Shown here piece after piece: positions 36,455 to 46,188 of a DNA stretch of 64,000 bases. The DNA lies in the NCBI GenBank assembly GCA_002433075.1, contig DJHM01000042.1, positions 1-64,000 of the forward strand, read 5' to 3'. Below the pieces are notes generated by a model. It was not told the origin of the DNA, ran no database searches, and was given only the letters and a program-made list of their open reading frames with translations. Positions within the stretch are counted from its first letter, which is position 1. Every line of letters begins with the position of its first letter. Origin of the DNA: Latescibacteria bacterium UBA6620 (GTDB lineage: Bacteria > Latescibacterota > UBA2968). The translations under genes were made by a program, and so were the position numbers.

Positions 36455-38673
36455 CATCTTCACCAGCCGACGAGGGCTTCGGGAGCGCGAGACTCGACCC
36501 TCCGGACGACGTGATCGCCGGGAGCCGCAGAACCTGGCGATTGACCTATACGGCTGGCAACCACGCGATCCGCCCCGGCGGCAGGATCCGCATCTATTGC
36601 GACAGCGACACCGACCGTGCCCTGCCCCAGTTCGGGGATCCATCCGGTCCCGACTACACGACCGTCACCACACCCGACGGAGTGTTCGCCGACGCGCTGG
36701 CTCCGAACTACAAGGTCCTGATCCTCACCCTGCACGGCCGAGATCTGCGGCCCGGCGAACAGCTCGTCGTTACCTATGGCGACACCTCGAGCGGCAGTCC
36801 CGGATTCCGATCCCAGACGTTCCTCGAAAATCGCCACACGTTCGACATCTCTGTTGCCCGATCAACTGAAGACCCGCTCCATCCCCTTCCCGAATCGCCC
36901 GCCCAACGCATCGTGGGCGGGGACATTGATCGACTCGTGGTCGTCGCTCCATCGACAGCCGTCGTTGGTCGCCCCTTCCGTCTCCTCGTTCGGGCGGAGG
37001 ACCCGTGGGGGAATCCAGCATCGTTGTTCAGGTCGCGGGTCACCCTGACCAGCGATGCCGTCAAGCTGCCTCAGTCCGAAATCGAATTCACGGAAGCCGA
37101 GGGTGGGGTTCGGTGGCTTGACGAATGTCGCCCGAGTAAAACCGGGCGGGCCACCATCGAAGCCGAAACGGATGGCGGTTGCGTCGGGCGGAGCAACCCC
37201 TTGAGAATCGAGGACGAATCTCCGGACCACGAACTGTTCTGGGGCGACTATCACGGCGGCCAGGTCGAGAACGCCGAAAAGATCGACGACTTCTTCCGCT
37301 ACGCACGGGATGTTGCAGGCATTCAGTTCGCAAGCTATCAGCGGAACGATACGGTCCACTCGGACGCGGAGTATGCCGTCCAGCAGGAGGTCGAACGCGC
37401 CTATCACGATCCCGGCCATTTCGTCGCCATCCCCGGATACGAGTGGTCCCCCGCAACACGCGTCGGAGGTCACCACAACGTCTACTTCAGGCGATTCGAC
37501 CAGCCCATCCGCAGATGGACGAGCGCCCGTCTGCCTGGCCACGACACGCGCTACGACCTCCCCCACGTACGTGACCTCTACCGTGCCTTTCGCAACACGG
37601 ACACCGTCATCACACCCCACGTGGGCGGAAATCATTCCAACCTGCATTGGCACGATCCCACGGTCGAACCCGCGGTTGAAATCACCTCGGACCACGGCAG
37701 CTTCGAATGGATGCTGAAGGAAATTCTCGCCTACGACTATCGTATGGGCTTCTTCGGTGGAAGCGACAGCCACACGGGCCGCCCCGGCCGTGACAGTCCC
37801 GGTCACCAGCACCGGCGATACGCAAACTCCGGACTGGCCGGCGTCTATGCCGAGGACGTCACGATCGACGCGCTGCTCGACGCCCTCAAGGCTCGGCGCA
37901 TCTACGCCACGACCGGTCCCCGCATCCAGGTAAAGACCGAGGCCGACGGCCATCCGATGGGAGCCGAATATGCGACCTCTTCATCTCCTGAGATCAAGGC
38001 CTCTGTCACCGGTACGGCTCCGCTCGAGTCCGTAGAACTCTACCGGGGTCACGAACCCGTCTACGCCTACCCCATCGACACGCCGACGACACCCACTCGT
38101 GTCCGAATCCTGTGGGAGGGCGCCAGCCGTGAGACGAGCTACTCAGGCGTCGTGTGGGAAGGCTCGCTCAGCATCCTGGACGGGGAGCTGTCGAACGTCC
38201 ACAAATTGCGTTTCGACAGCCCTCGCTCGTATCTGTCAGATACGCCCCCGGGGGGGATCTCGTGGTACTCAGTCACGTGTGGTTATCGAAGTGGATTTAC
38301 CTTCGATGTCGACTCACAGGAAGCCCGTCTCGACCTCGCGTTTACGACGAGTGTGATGACCGGCCCGAAGTACGAGAACCGTGGAGAGAGTGGTGCGCTG
38401 CGCATCGCACACGCACCTGCTGACCGAGTCGCTTCGACAATCCAGGTCGCCGAGCTTTCCGACGGACCTCGAGTCATCGATCTGGGTCATCTGAACCGCC
38501 GCATCACCATCGCCCTTGCCCCCGAACCCACCACCGAGCACGTCGAACTTTCCTTCGAAGATCCTGCACCTCAACCCGGGGTCAATCCCTACTGGCTTCG
38601 GATTGTCCAGGTCGATCAGGAAATGGCCTGGTCCAGCCCGATCTACGTCGACTTCGCGGCGCCTTCAGGTTAG
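36451..38673 (+). CDS. DUF3604 (PHP-like) protein
   Basis: 740 residues, GTG start. The central region carries DUF3604 landmarks: LFWGDYHGGQ, HDPGHFVAIPGYEWSP, VITPHVGGNHSN and the metal-binding GFFGGSDSHTGRPG. These His/Asp clusters resemble PHP-type metal-dependent hydrolases. N-terminal about 230 residues look like beta-sandwich domains (adhesin/Ig type). No signal peptide is visible. Substrate unknown. Translationally coupled to gatB by a GTGA overlap, though no functional link is obvious. Confidence 0.8.
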   Translation: MTSSPADEGFGSARLDPPDDVIAGSRRTWRLTYTAGNHAIRPGGRIRIYCDSDTDRALPQFGDPSGPDYTTVTTPDGVFADALAPNYKVLILTLHGRDLRPGEQLVVTYGDTSSGSPGFRSQTFLENRHTFDISVARSTEDPLHPLPESPAQRIVGGDIDRLVVVAPSTAVVGRPFRLLVRAEDPWGNPASLFRSRVTLTSDAVKLPQSEIEFTEAEGGVRWLDECRPSKTGRATIEAETDGGCVGRSNPLRIEDESPDHELFWGDYHGGQVENAEKIDDFFRYARDVAGIQFASYQRNDTVHSDAEYAVQQEVERAYHDPGHFVAIPGYEWSPATRVGGHHNVYFRRFDQPIRRWTSARLPGHDTRYDLPHVRDLYRAFRNTDTVITPHVGGNHSNLHWHDPTVEPAVEITSDHGSFEWMLKEILAYDYRMGFFGGSDSHTGRPGRDSPGHQHRRYANSGLAGVYAEDVTIDALLDALKARRIYATTGPRIQVKTEADGHPMGAEYATSSSPEIKASVTGTAPLESVELYRGHEPVYAYPIDTPTTPTRVRILWEGASRETSYSGVVWEGSLSILDGELSNVHKLRFDSPRSYLSDTPPGGISWYSVTCGYRSGFTFDVDSQEARLDLAFTTSVMTGPKYENRGESGALRIAHAPADRVASTIQVAELSDGPRVIDLGHLNRRITIALAPEPTTEHVELSFEDPAPQPGVNPYWLRIVQVDQEMAWSSPIYVDFAAPSG

Positions 38674-38675
38674 CG

Positions 38676-39419
38676 ATGTCCACGGACCAACCCTGGTACG
38701 ATCGTTTTTTCCAGCAGGAATACCTCACCTTCGACGACCATCCGACGACCGATCGTGAGATCGAATTCGTCGTGCGCACCCTCGACCTGAAACCCGAAAC
38801 AACCCTCCTGGACTTCGCGTGCGGCTACGGACGACACGCCCTTCCCTTGGCCAATCACTGCAGAGTCATCGGGCTCGACCGGTCCCCCAAGATGCTCTCT
38901 GCGGCTGTAGCGCGTAAGGCCCAAACCGGCTACGCCTCTTCGCCCCATATCGTCCGCGGCGACGTGCGCCAGCCTCCCTTCATCGAGGGTGCCTTCGACG
39001 CCGTCATCAGCCTCTTCTCGTCCATCGGCTACTTCGAAGAAGACGATGTGAACTTCCGAGTTCTGGCCAACATTGCTGATGCGCTCCGTCCGGATGGAGA
39101 TTTCCTGCTCGAAACCGTCAATCGTGAGTTCATCGTGCGTCACTCCGCGCCCCAGCAGGTCTACCATCCTGAGGGAATGACCGTTATCGAAGAGCGAACG
39201 TTCGATCCCGTCTCTGGACGGTCCCACGTGGACGTCACTGTCATCCAGGACGGCAAAGAGACCCACCTCTGGCACACGATCCGTGTCTACGCATTCACCG
39301 AGATCGAGATGCTGCTACAAGCCGTCGGCCTCCGACCCCTCGACGTATGGGGCGACTTCGAGGGAGGTCCCTACACGTGCGATAGCGAGCACATGATCCT
39401 TCAGGCGCGAAAGGCATGA
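38676..39419 (+). CDS. Class I SAM-dependent methyltransferase
   Basis: 247 residues. Motif I LLDFACGYGRHALPLA, acidic LDRSPKM, motif IV FDAVISLFSSIGYF. Belongs to the Methyltransf_25-like group. Substrate unknown. The stop overlaps the next gene (ATGA), suggesting joint expression with the DUF2064 protein. Confidence 0.88.
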   Translation: MSTDQPWYDRFFQQEYLTFDDHPTTDREIEFVVRTLDLKPETTLLDFACGYGRHALPLANHCRVIGLDRSPKMLSAAVARKAQTGYASSPHIVRGDVRQPPFIEGAFDAVISLFSSIGYFEEDDVNFRVLANIADALRPDGDFLLETVNREFIVRHSAPQQVYHPEGMTVIEERTFDPVSGRSHVDVTVIQDGKETHLWHTIRVYAFTEIEMLLQAVGLRPLDVWGDFEGGPYTCDSEHMILQARKA

Positions 39420-40084
39420 GCGATCATCTCATCGTTTTCGCCAAGGACCCTAAACCCGGCAAGGTGAAGACGCGCCTCTTCTCCCGGTTCAGCCCCGAAG
39501 ATGCGGCCGGCCTCTATCGGGCTTTTATTCTCGACACGTTAAAGAAAGCGCTCTCCGTTTCCGCGGATTGCCACCTGCTCTGCTACGCACCAGCCGACGC
39601 CGAAGTGTCGATGCGGGGGATCGCAGGCCAAGGATGGATCCTCACCCCCCAGAGTGAGGCGGACCTCGGTGTCAGGATGGCCACCTCGCTTCGCCACAGC
39701 CTGAACTCCGGCGCGGAGCGCGTGATTCTCATCGGAACGGACATACCCTCCCTCCCCTCCAACCACCTTACTCAGGCCTTTGATGCACTCAAAGACAACG
39801 ACGTCGTCCTCGGCCCAAGTACAGACGGAGGCTACTACCTCATCGGTGTCAAAGCGGACCATCTGGGGCTATTCGAGGGCATCGAATGGAGTACCCCGAC
39901 GGTTTTCGCCTCCACAACACGCCGAATCCAGTGGGCGGGCCTTCGTCTTGCCCTTGTCCCGCCCTGGTATGACGTGGACACGCCAGAGGAGGTCGCTTTC
40001 CTGGCCGCACACGCAAAAGCGGCGGGCGATGCGGAATGGGTACCCGAAGAGACACTCGCTTTTCTGTCCCGGCTGAAGGGATAG
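39416..40084 (+). CDS. TIGR04282/DUF2064 family glycosyltransferase-like protein
   Basis: 222 residues. GT-A-type fold with LIVFAKDPKPGKVKTRL, VILIGTDIPSLP and LGPSTDGGYYLIG, the landmarks of the TIGR04282 family, which is named for arsenosugar biosynthesis but is widespread without arsenic genes. The nucleotidyl/glycosyl donor is unknown. Confidence 0.82.
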   Translation: MSDHLIVFAKDPKPGKVKTRLFSRFSPEDAAGLYRAFILDTLKKALSVSADCHLLCYAPADAEVSMRGIAGQGWILTPQSEADLGVRMATSLRHSLNSGAERVILIGTDIPSLPSNHLTQAFDALKDNDVVLGPSTDGGYYLIGVKADHLGLFEGIEWSTPTVFASTTRRIQWAGLRLALVPPWYDVDTPEEVAFLAAHAKAAGDAEWVPEETLAFLSRLKG

Positions 40085-40118
40085 AACCTCGTTGCCTTCT
40101 GTGACGCACTCGTAATTT

Positions 40119-40361
40119 CAGGGCCAAAGGCCCGCCATTCTACAACCCAGCCCACCTGTCCCACCGAAGCCTTGGCGAAGGCGGACCGGGCTGGGTACCG
40201 TAACCCAAATTCCCAAAAGCGAGGTCGCAGTCCTACAGACCGCACGGCGTTGTTGCGCACAATGACCCCGGGAGCGATGCCCTGGGCTGCAGAATGACGC
40301 GCCTTCAGCGCTGGCTACCGATAAAGCAGTCATCCCAGACGCAGGGCCAAAGACCCGCCCA
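40119..40361 (+). repeat. Direct repeat pair in intergenic region
   Basis: cagggccaaaggcccgcca (40119-40137) and cagggccaaagacccgccca (40342-40361) are nearly identical. The 565-bp gap 40085-40649 holds no credible gene. Confidence 0.6.
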
Positions 40362-40384
40362 CCCTGCAATCTGCGAACAAGAAC

Positions 40385-40477
40385 ATTGTCACCCCGGTAC
40401 GCCGTTTGGCCGGGGCCCATTTTGACTTTCGCGAAGATCAAAATGGGCCCCGGCCAGAAAACCGCCGGGATGACAAT
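40385..40477. repeat. 93-bp long inverted repeat
   Basis: Outer arms ATTGTCAcCCCGG / CCGGGaTGACAAT and inner perfect 19-bp arms 40407-40425 / 40438-40456 (tggccggggcccattttga and its complement) fold into one long hairpin, with a small TTCGCGAA palindrome at the tip. Consistent with a MITE/REP-like element or a very strong hairpin between operons. Confidence 0.75.
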
Positions 40478-40649
40478 ACTCGCGACGATCCTACCACGCG
40501 AGACGCCACACCGGCGCGCCCTGTCGCGCCGATCAACGCTCCCCGGTACGATCACGGCCCGCTTCCCCGACTTCCCTCATCGGTTTCCATTCGATATCTT
40601 GAACGCGCCTGCAAACGACACCACTCCGGTCCGACGAACGAACTAACCG

Positions 40650-41621
40650 ATGGGGATCCCCGTGAACCGCAATCGCCTGCTCCTGCTATCCCTCATCATT
40701 GCCCTCAGTACAACCGCCGACGCCCAACCTTATCGATTCTCATTCGTCACGCACGGAGGGCCAGGCAATCCGTTCTGGAACGTCGTCATCAAGGGCATAG
40801 AAGATGCCGGCGAGCGATACGGAATCGAGGTGCAATGGCTCAGCAATCCTTCCTTCTCGATCGAGGATATGCCCGAATTCCTGGACGACGCCCTCGCTCG
40901 CCAGGTGGATGGCATCGGCATCACGTGCCCCGACCCCGAGGCCATCCGCGAAAGCGTGGAGCGAGCCCAGGAAGCCGGTGTTCCCGTCATCGTACTCAAC
41001 ACGGCCGACCCGAACGCAGCGGGCCCGGATGCCTTGCCCACGATGTTCTACATCGGCGCCAGCGAGTTCCTTGGGGGGCAAAGCAATGCCAGGGCAATCC
41101 TCGCCGAGGCCGCACGCCGAAACGTCGAGCTCCAGCGCGCCGTATGTCCCATCCAGGAAATCGGGCACAGCGGGCTGGAAGCGAGGCTCGCTGGCTTCAA
41201 GAGCATCCTCGAACCCGCCGGTGTTACGGTTGACGGACTGACGATTTCCAATGACATCGAGCAATCGTCGGGTCTGCTGAGCGACTACTTCCTCAGCCAT
41301 CCGCAGTCGACCGCAATCGCCACCCTCGGCCCGCTTCCCGCCGACGCATTCTACCTCTTTGTCGACGACAGCGGCCGGGACGACATCCTGCACGCGACCC
41401 ACGACACAAGCCCGGCCATCTTCGAGCGCATACGCCGCGGTACCACGATTCAGGCCATCGATCAGCAACCCTACCTGCAGGGGTACCTGGCCGTCGTTTT
41501 CCTCTACCTCAACCTCGAGTACGGGTTGAGCCTCGCGCAGGATGTTTTGACCGGGCCCTTCGCGATCGACCGGCACAACGTGGATCGCGTATCCAAACTC
41601 GTCGATCAGGGTGTCCGTTGA
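40650..41621 (+). CDS. Sugar ABC transporter substrate-binding protein (RbsB-like)
   Basis: 323 residues; GTG 40662 is an alternative start. Signal peptide LLLLSLIIALSTTADAQ, then a Peripla_BP_4 (ribose-type) fold: FVTHGGPGNPFWNVVIKGIEDAG, VDGIGITCPDPEAI, VPVIVLNTADPN. Ligand unknown; relatives bind pentoses, inositol or AI-2. Overlaps the permease gene by 4 bp. Confidence 0.9.
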   Translation: MGIPVNRNRLLLLSLIIALSTTADAQPYRFSFVTHGGPGNPFWNVVIKGIEDAGERYGIEVQWLSNPSFSIEDMPEFLDDALARQVDGIGITCPDPEAIRESVERAQEAGVPVIVLNTADPNAAGPDALPTMFYIGASEFLGGQSNARAILAEAARRNVELQRAVCPIQEIGHSGLEARLAGFKSILEPAGVTVDGLTISNDIEQSSGLLSDYFLSHPQSTAIATLGPLPADAFYLFVDDSGRDDILHATHDTSPAIFERIRRGTTIQAIDQQPYLQGYLAVVFLYLNLEYGLSLAQDVLTGPFAIDRHNVDRVSKLVDQGVR

Positions 41622-42820
41622 TCCTGGGGACGCGCACCCGGCATATCCTCGCCCGCGAGCCGGCGGCCGGAGCAGGGGTCGGCTTCCTGTTCGTCTTCGC
41701 TTTCTTCACCCTCGCCGCCCCAGACACCTTCCTGACGCACGCATCTCTTTCTTCCATTCTGAGCAGTCAGGCCGTTCCAGGCATCGCAGCAATCAGCATC
41801 ACCTTGCTCATGATCTCGGGGGAGTTCGACCTCTCCGTGGGTTCAATTCTGGCCGTTTCCTCCCTCGTTTTTCTCAGCTCCACTGTCGGCGGCACACCGA
41901 TTCTACTCGCTGCGCTGCTCGGTATTGTCACCGGATGCGGACTGGGCCTGATCAATGGGCTCTTACTCGTCTGGACCCGCATCCCCTCGTTCATCGTCAC
42001 CCTCGGCACGATGCTGGTCTTTCGTGCGATCCCATTGACCGCCGTGTCTGGTGGCCGCATCGTCCGCTACGCCGACTTCTCACGCGAGGACCCTACGATT
42101 GCCGTGCCTGGTCTCGTCGTGCTTCTGGGCGTGTCTGCCCTGACAGTCATTGTCCTCTGGATCGCCTTGCCCGTCCTTCGCCACCGGGAAGGCGCGACCC
42201 GTGTTTCTGCGGGACTCGCAGCGCTCGCGAGCCTCGTCGTCGTTTACATCCTGCTGCGCTCGCTCGACACGCACGGCCTCTCCCCCTTTGCGCGTGTCGA
42301 ATTCAACGTGTTTCACATCCTCAATGGACGAGCCGACCTCGGGCTGCCCGGTACGAACTATCGAACTTCTATTGTCTGGTGGCTGGGGCTGACAGGGGTC
42401 TTCGCCTTCATCCTGCTTCACACTCGCTACGGCAACGCCGTCTTCGCCACCGGAGGGAATTCGGAAGCCGCCCGAGTACAGGGCATCGACGTCGACCGCG
42501 TGCGAATTAAGAGCTTTGTGTTATCCGGCGGGCTGGCGGCCCTCGCGGGCATCATCCAGGTGGCACGACTGAAGAGCGTCGATCCGCTCCGGGGACAGGG
42601 GTTGGAGCTCGAAATTATCGCCTCCGTTGTCATCGGCGGCACACTTCTATCCGGAGGCTTCGGGAGTGTGGCAGGATCGGCGATTGGCACAGCACTCACC
42701 GGGATGCTCAGAACGGGGCTCGTCCTGATCAGCGTTCCCTCGAACATTTTCCGCGGGGCGATCGGCGCCATCATGATCGGCGCGGTGGTCATCAACACCT
42801 ACGTCAGGAAAGATCGATGA
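41618..42820 (+). CDS. Sugar ABC transporter permease (RbsC-like)
   Basis: 400 residues, TTG start. Branched-chain/ribose permease family with about ten membrane helices; ISGEFDLSVGSILA and the C-terminal GLELEIIASVVIGGTLLSGGFGSVAGSAIG are characteristic. An unusually long middle segment (residues about 150-240) separates the helices. Couples to the ATPase gene with a 4-bp overlap. Confidence 0.92.
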   Translation: MILGTRTRHILAREPAAGAGVGFLFVFAFFTLAAPDTFLTHASLSSILSSQAVPGIAAISITLLMISGEFDLSVGSILAVSSLVFLSSTVGGTPILLAALLGIVTGCGLGLINGLLLVWTRIPSFIVTLGTMLVFRAIPLTAVSGGRIVRYADFSREDPTIAVPGLVVLLGVSALTVIVLWIALPVLRHREGATRVSAGLAALASLVVVYILLRSLDTHGLSPFARVEFNVFHILNGRADLGLPGTNYRTSIVWWLGLTGVFAFILLHTRYGNAVFATGGNSEAARVQGIDVDRVRIKSFVLSGGLAALAGIIQVARLKSVDPLRGQGLELEIIASVVIGGTLLSGGFGSVAGSAIGTALTGMLRTGLVLISVPSNIFRGAIGAIMIGAVVINTYVRKDR

Positions 42821-43641
42821 CGCCGCTGATCGAACTGGAGGGCATCGGCCAGAGGTTCGGGCATATCACTGCCCTCTCCGACATCGATCTGCAGCTGCAC
42901 GCCGGCGAGGTCGTCGCACTGTTGGGAGACAACGGGGCGGGTAAATCCACGCTCGTCAAGATCCTCTCTGGCGCCCACCGGCCCACGTCGGGCCGAATCC
43001 TGTTCGAGGGCCGCCCAGTCAGGCTCGATACCCCACAAGATGCGCGCGCACTCGGTATCGAAACCCTGTATCAGGATCTCGCGCTCATCCCCAGAATGAG
43101 CATTGCCCGAAACTTTCACCTCGGGCGAGAACTGACCCGGCTCGTGGGTCCCGTCCGCGTGCTCGACCACGCGAGGATGAGCGCGCAGGCCTCGCAGGCG
43201 CTCGCGGACATCGGCATCCACGTTCGGAACACGGACGAGCCGGTCGTCTCTTTGTCGGGGGGCGAACGGCAATCGATCGCCATCGGCCGAGCCGTCCACT
43301 TCGGCAGCAAGGTCCTGATTCTGGATGAACCCACGTCCGCTCTTTCTATCGGCGAGACACGAAAGGTGCTCGGCTACATTCGCTCCGCGAGAGAGAATCG
43401 GATGTGCGTCATCTTCATCACCCACAATCTGCATCACGTCTTCCAGGTGGCCGACCGGCTCGTGGTCCTGTCCCAGGGAAGGAAGGTGGCCGAACACCAC
43501 AAGGATGAGGTGACCGAAGAACAGGTTGCCGATCTGATCATGAGCGAGCATCAAGAACTTGACGGTGAAGGACGACACCGTCACACTGAGCAGAGTCGAA
43601 GTGCCGGTTCCCCGAACAAGGGGCGCCAGCCTACTGGCTGA
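42817..43641 (+). CDS. Sugar ABC transporter ATP-binding protein
   Basis: 274 residues, a single nucleotide-binding domain rather than the double RbsA type. Walker A GDNGAGKST, Q-loop, signature LSGGERQ, Walker B VLILDEPTSAL, switch His in ITHNLHHV. The last 25 residues are low-complexity and basic, perhaps a read-through into former spacer. Energises the RbsB/RbsC-like partners. Confidence 0.92.
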   Translation: MTPLIELEGIGQRFGHITALSDIDLQLHAGEVVALLGDNGAGKSTLVKILSGAHRPTSGRILFEGRPVRLDTPQDARALGIETLYQDLALIPRMSIARNFHLGRELTRLVGPVRVLDHARMSAQASQALADIGIHVRNTDEPVVSLSGGERQSIAIGRAVHFGSKVLILDEPTSALSIGETRKVLGYIRSARENRMCVIFITHNLHHVFQVADRLVVLSQGRKVAEHHKDEVTEEQVADLIMSEHQELDGEGRHRHTEQSRSAGSPNKGRQPTG

Positions 43642-43646
43642 TTTCA

Positions 43647-44993
43647 ATGTCCCGGTTCGACTTCTCGATCACCCGTCCATATCTCGGTCTAACCTTACCG
43701 CTCGCCCTCTCCACCCAAGTGGAGAACCTCGTCGGCTTCGCCGAAATTTTCATGGTTCGATCGCTCGGTTCGGAGGCAATCTCGGCGGTCGGAATTGCAA
43801 GGACGATCCTGTTCGTCCTTGGCATCACGATGATCGCGGTCGCGACCGGAACGATGGCGATGGTGGCTCAATCGGTCGGGGCCAAAGATTTGACCGACGC
43901 GAGCAAGACAGCGAAGCAATCGGTTACCCTCGTGATCCTCATCAGCTCTGTGATCAGCGCCTTGGGCATCCTTACGACGGACATCGCGCTCCGATTACTC
44001 AGCATCCCTGAACCCGTGGCGATCATCGCAAGCCCCTATCTGCAGGTCGTTTACCTCAGCCTGCCGCTGATGGCACTAGATCGGACACTTGACTCGTGTC
44101 TGCACGCCGCAGGAGACACGCGAACATCCTTCTACATCGCCCTCGTCTCAAACATCGTGCATCTCATCGGGGCCTACGCTTTTATCTTCGGGGCTTGGGG
44201 ATTCCCCGAAATGGGCGTCACGGGTGCGGCGGTCGGGAACCTTGCCCGCACGGTCTTCAGCAATGCCATCCGGTTCGCCGTACTCTACTCGGGGCGGTTC
44301 GGCTTCACATTCCTACCGGGCACATCCTACACGCCAGAGTGGGACCGATCGAAAAGAATCCTCTGCATCGGAATTCCATCCGCGCTTCAGGGGCTCTTCA
44401 GAAACGGTTCGAACGTGCTTTACATGAAGCTCGTAGCGATGACGGCCAATCCGACCGTCGCTCTCACCGCCTATTCCATCGGTCGTCAGATGGGCATCAC
44501 GCTCCGACGAACCTCGCTCTCCTTCGGCACGGCGACTACGTCCATCGTCGGCCGAAGCCTCGGGGCCCGTGAACCCGATCGCGCAAACGCACGTGCCTAT
44601 ACCGCCCTCGTGCTTTCCGTCGGGATCCTGGGCCTCCTCGGAGGTCCCTTCTACCTGTTCGCCGAAGAACTAATGGGCATCTTCACGCAGGATGTCTCCG
44701 TCATCCTCGTCGGGATTCCCTACCTCTACTCGCTTGCTGCCGCCGAACCCTTCATGTGTTCTGCGATCACGAGTCAGGGGACCCTGCGCGCTGCCGGAGA
44801 CACAGTATCCCCCCTGATCTATACAATCATCTCGCAGTGGCTGGTCCAGTTGCCGGTCGCCTACCTGCTCGCCTTCACGATCGGCTGGGACACCGACGGA
44901 ATCTGGCTCGCCCTCGTAATCTTCAGCGCGATGCAAGGCTTCCTCACCGTGCGAAAGTTCACCCAGGGTCACTGGTTGCATCGAACGCTCTAG
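43647..44993 (+). CDS. MATE family efflux transporter
   Basis: 448 residues, 12 membrane segments in two homologous halves (MatE repeats; GVTGAAVGNLARTVF in the first half, FGTATTSIVGRSLGA in the second). Exports drugs or metabolites with Na+ or H+. Five bases after the ABC ATPase, so possibly co-transcribed. A terminator follows. Confidence 0.92.
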   Translation: MSRFDFSITRPYLGLTLPLALSTQVENLVGFAEIFMVRSLGSEAISAVGIARTILFVLGITMIAVATGTMAMVAQSVGAKDLTDASKTAKQSVTLVILISSVISALGILTTDIALRLLSIPEPVAIIASPYLQVVYLSLPLMALDRTLDSCLHAAGDTRTSFYIALVSNIVHLIGAYAFIFGAWGFPEMGVTGAAVGNLARTVFSNAIRFAVLYSGRFGFTFLPGTSYTPEWDRSKRILCIGIPSALQGLFRNGSNVLYMKLVAMTANPTVALTAYSIGRQMGITLRRTSLSFGTATTSIVGRSLGAREPDRANARAYTALVLSVGILGLLGGPFYLFAEELMGIFTQDVSVILVGIPYLYSLAAAEPFMCSAITSQGTLRAAGDTVSPLIYTIISQWLVQLPVAYLLAFTIGWDTDGIWLALVIFSAMQGFLTVRKFTQGHWLHRTL

Positions 44994-45018
44994 CGAGGTC
45001 GGATTCTCACCAAATCGA

Positions 45019-45050
45019 AAGGCCAGCCATCTTCTGCAATGGCTGGCCTT
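45019..45050. terminator. Bidirectional intrinsic terminator
   Basis: Perfect 12-bp stem aaggccagccat / atggctggcctt, 8-nt loop, followed by CTTCTT; between the MATE gene and the oppositely oriented porin relic. Confidence 0.8.
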
Positions 45051-45089
45051 CTTCAACTCTCCGAGGAGTCTATCGTCCTTCGGCAACGT

Positions 45090-46031
45090 TCAGAAGTCGA
45101 AACGAACCCCCACCACCAGGGCCACTTCGTCCGATGGCTGTGCAACGTCGGATGATTTTCTGAAAAATTCGACGAACACCAGGTAGTGATCCCAAAAGGC
45201 GTGATCGACTCCTACGATGGAATAGATCTCGTTACGATCCACGTCGATCTCATCCTCCCGAACGGTAGCCGCACCCCGCAGGTTGTTCCTGGGTGTGAGG
45301 GCCACATCGATGGCGCCGCTGTAAAGTCTCTGTCCCCGTTGCAGATCCCGTTTGAGATCCTGGAAAACGCCCGTCAGGCGAACCTTGTTCAGTAAGAGTG
45401 ATGCAGCCAGACCGAACAACCCCTCGTGGTCGGGGTCGTCGACATACCCGGCATGAATCTTGACCGCCCCCTGCGACTACGTCCCCGCCACCTCAATCCG
45501 CTCGTCGATCGCATTCCCGGCCCCGTCCGAATCATTCAGTTCGACGAGGGCACCGAAAACAAAGGGTCCCATCGCATTCGAATCGAACCGCGTTCGAAAC
45601 GAACAAATCACCGAACACAACCGCGTCGGCATAGTGACTCCGATGGCGGTCGAGCTCGTCGTCGATGAAATCGTAGTAGAGACCATAGTGACGTCCGATG
45701 GCCACGGAGCCGAACTTCCCACGCATCCCTACGTGCACCTGACGGAGCTCGTTGTTGTCGGCCCGAACGGCCCCATCATCCTGCCTATCGTTTGCCGAGA
45801 CACGACGCTCGTACTTGTAAAACCCGACCAGCTCGTCTCGAAGCTCGGTCGCGCCCTTCACGCCCACTCGCGAGTAGCCGTCATCCATTCGGCGTAGCGT
45901 TTCCCTCCTTCGGGCGTGCGAACGATCAGCTCAGGTCTGAGGCTCCCATAGATGTCGACCAGGTCTGGGTCTTCCCCCAGGGCATCGACCGTGAAAACCA
46001 TCACCAACAGAATCCCCAACCCCACTTTCAT
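45090..46031 (-). pseudogene. Outer-membrane porin gene, inactivated
   Basis: Starts MKVGLGILLVMVFTVDALGEDP (signal peptide) and contains classical porin strands: YSRVGVKGATELRDELVGFYKYE, VHVGMRGKFGSVAIGRHYG, and a C-terminal strand ending VALVVGVRFDF with terminal Phe, the BAM recognition signal. A frameshift near 45893, another near 45560 and an in-frame TAG at 45477-45479 break it. It would have been a trimeric general diffusion porin. Confidence 0.8.
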
Positions 46032-46188
46032 CGGCCCTCCCTTACATTCAAGTGCTTACATCACGCTGAGCAGGACCTATTGCGAGATCCTACCAATTCG
46101 ACTCAGACAGCGAGGATTCTAATGCCAGATGGCTGGGACTATAGACAAGGGCGGAGGGAACCAGTCCAACAAATCGTTCCTCGGGTAT

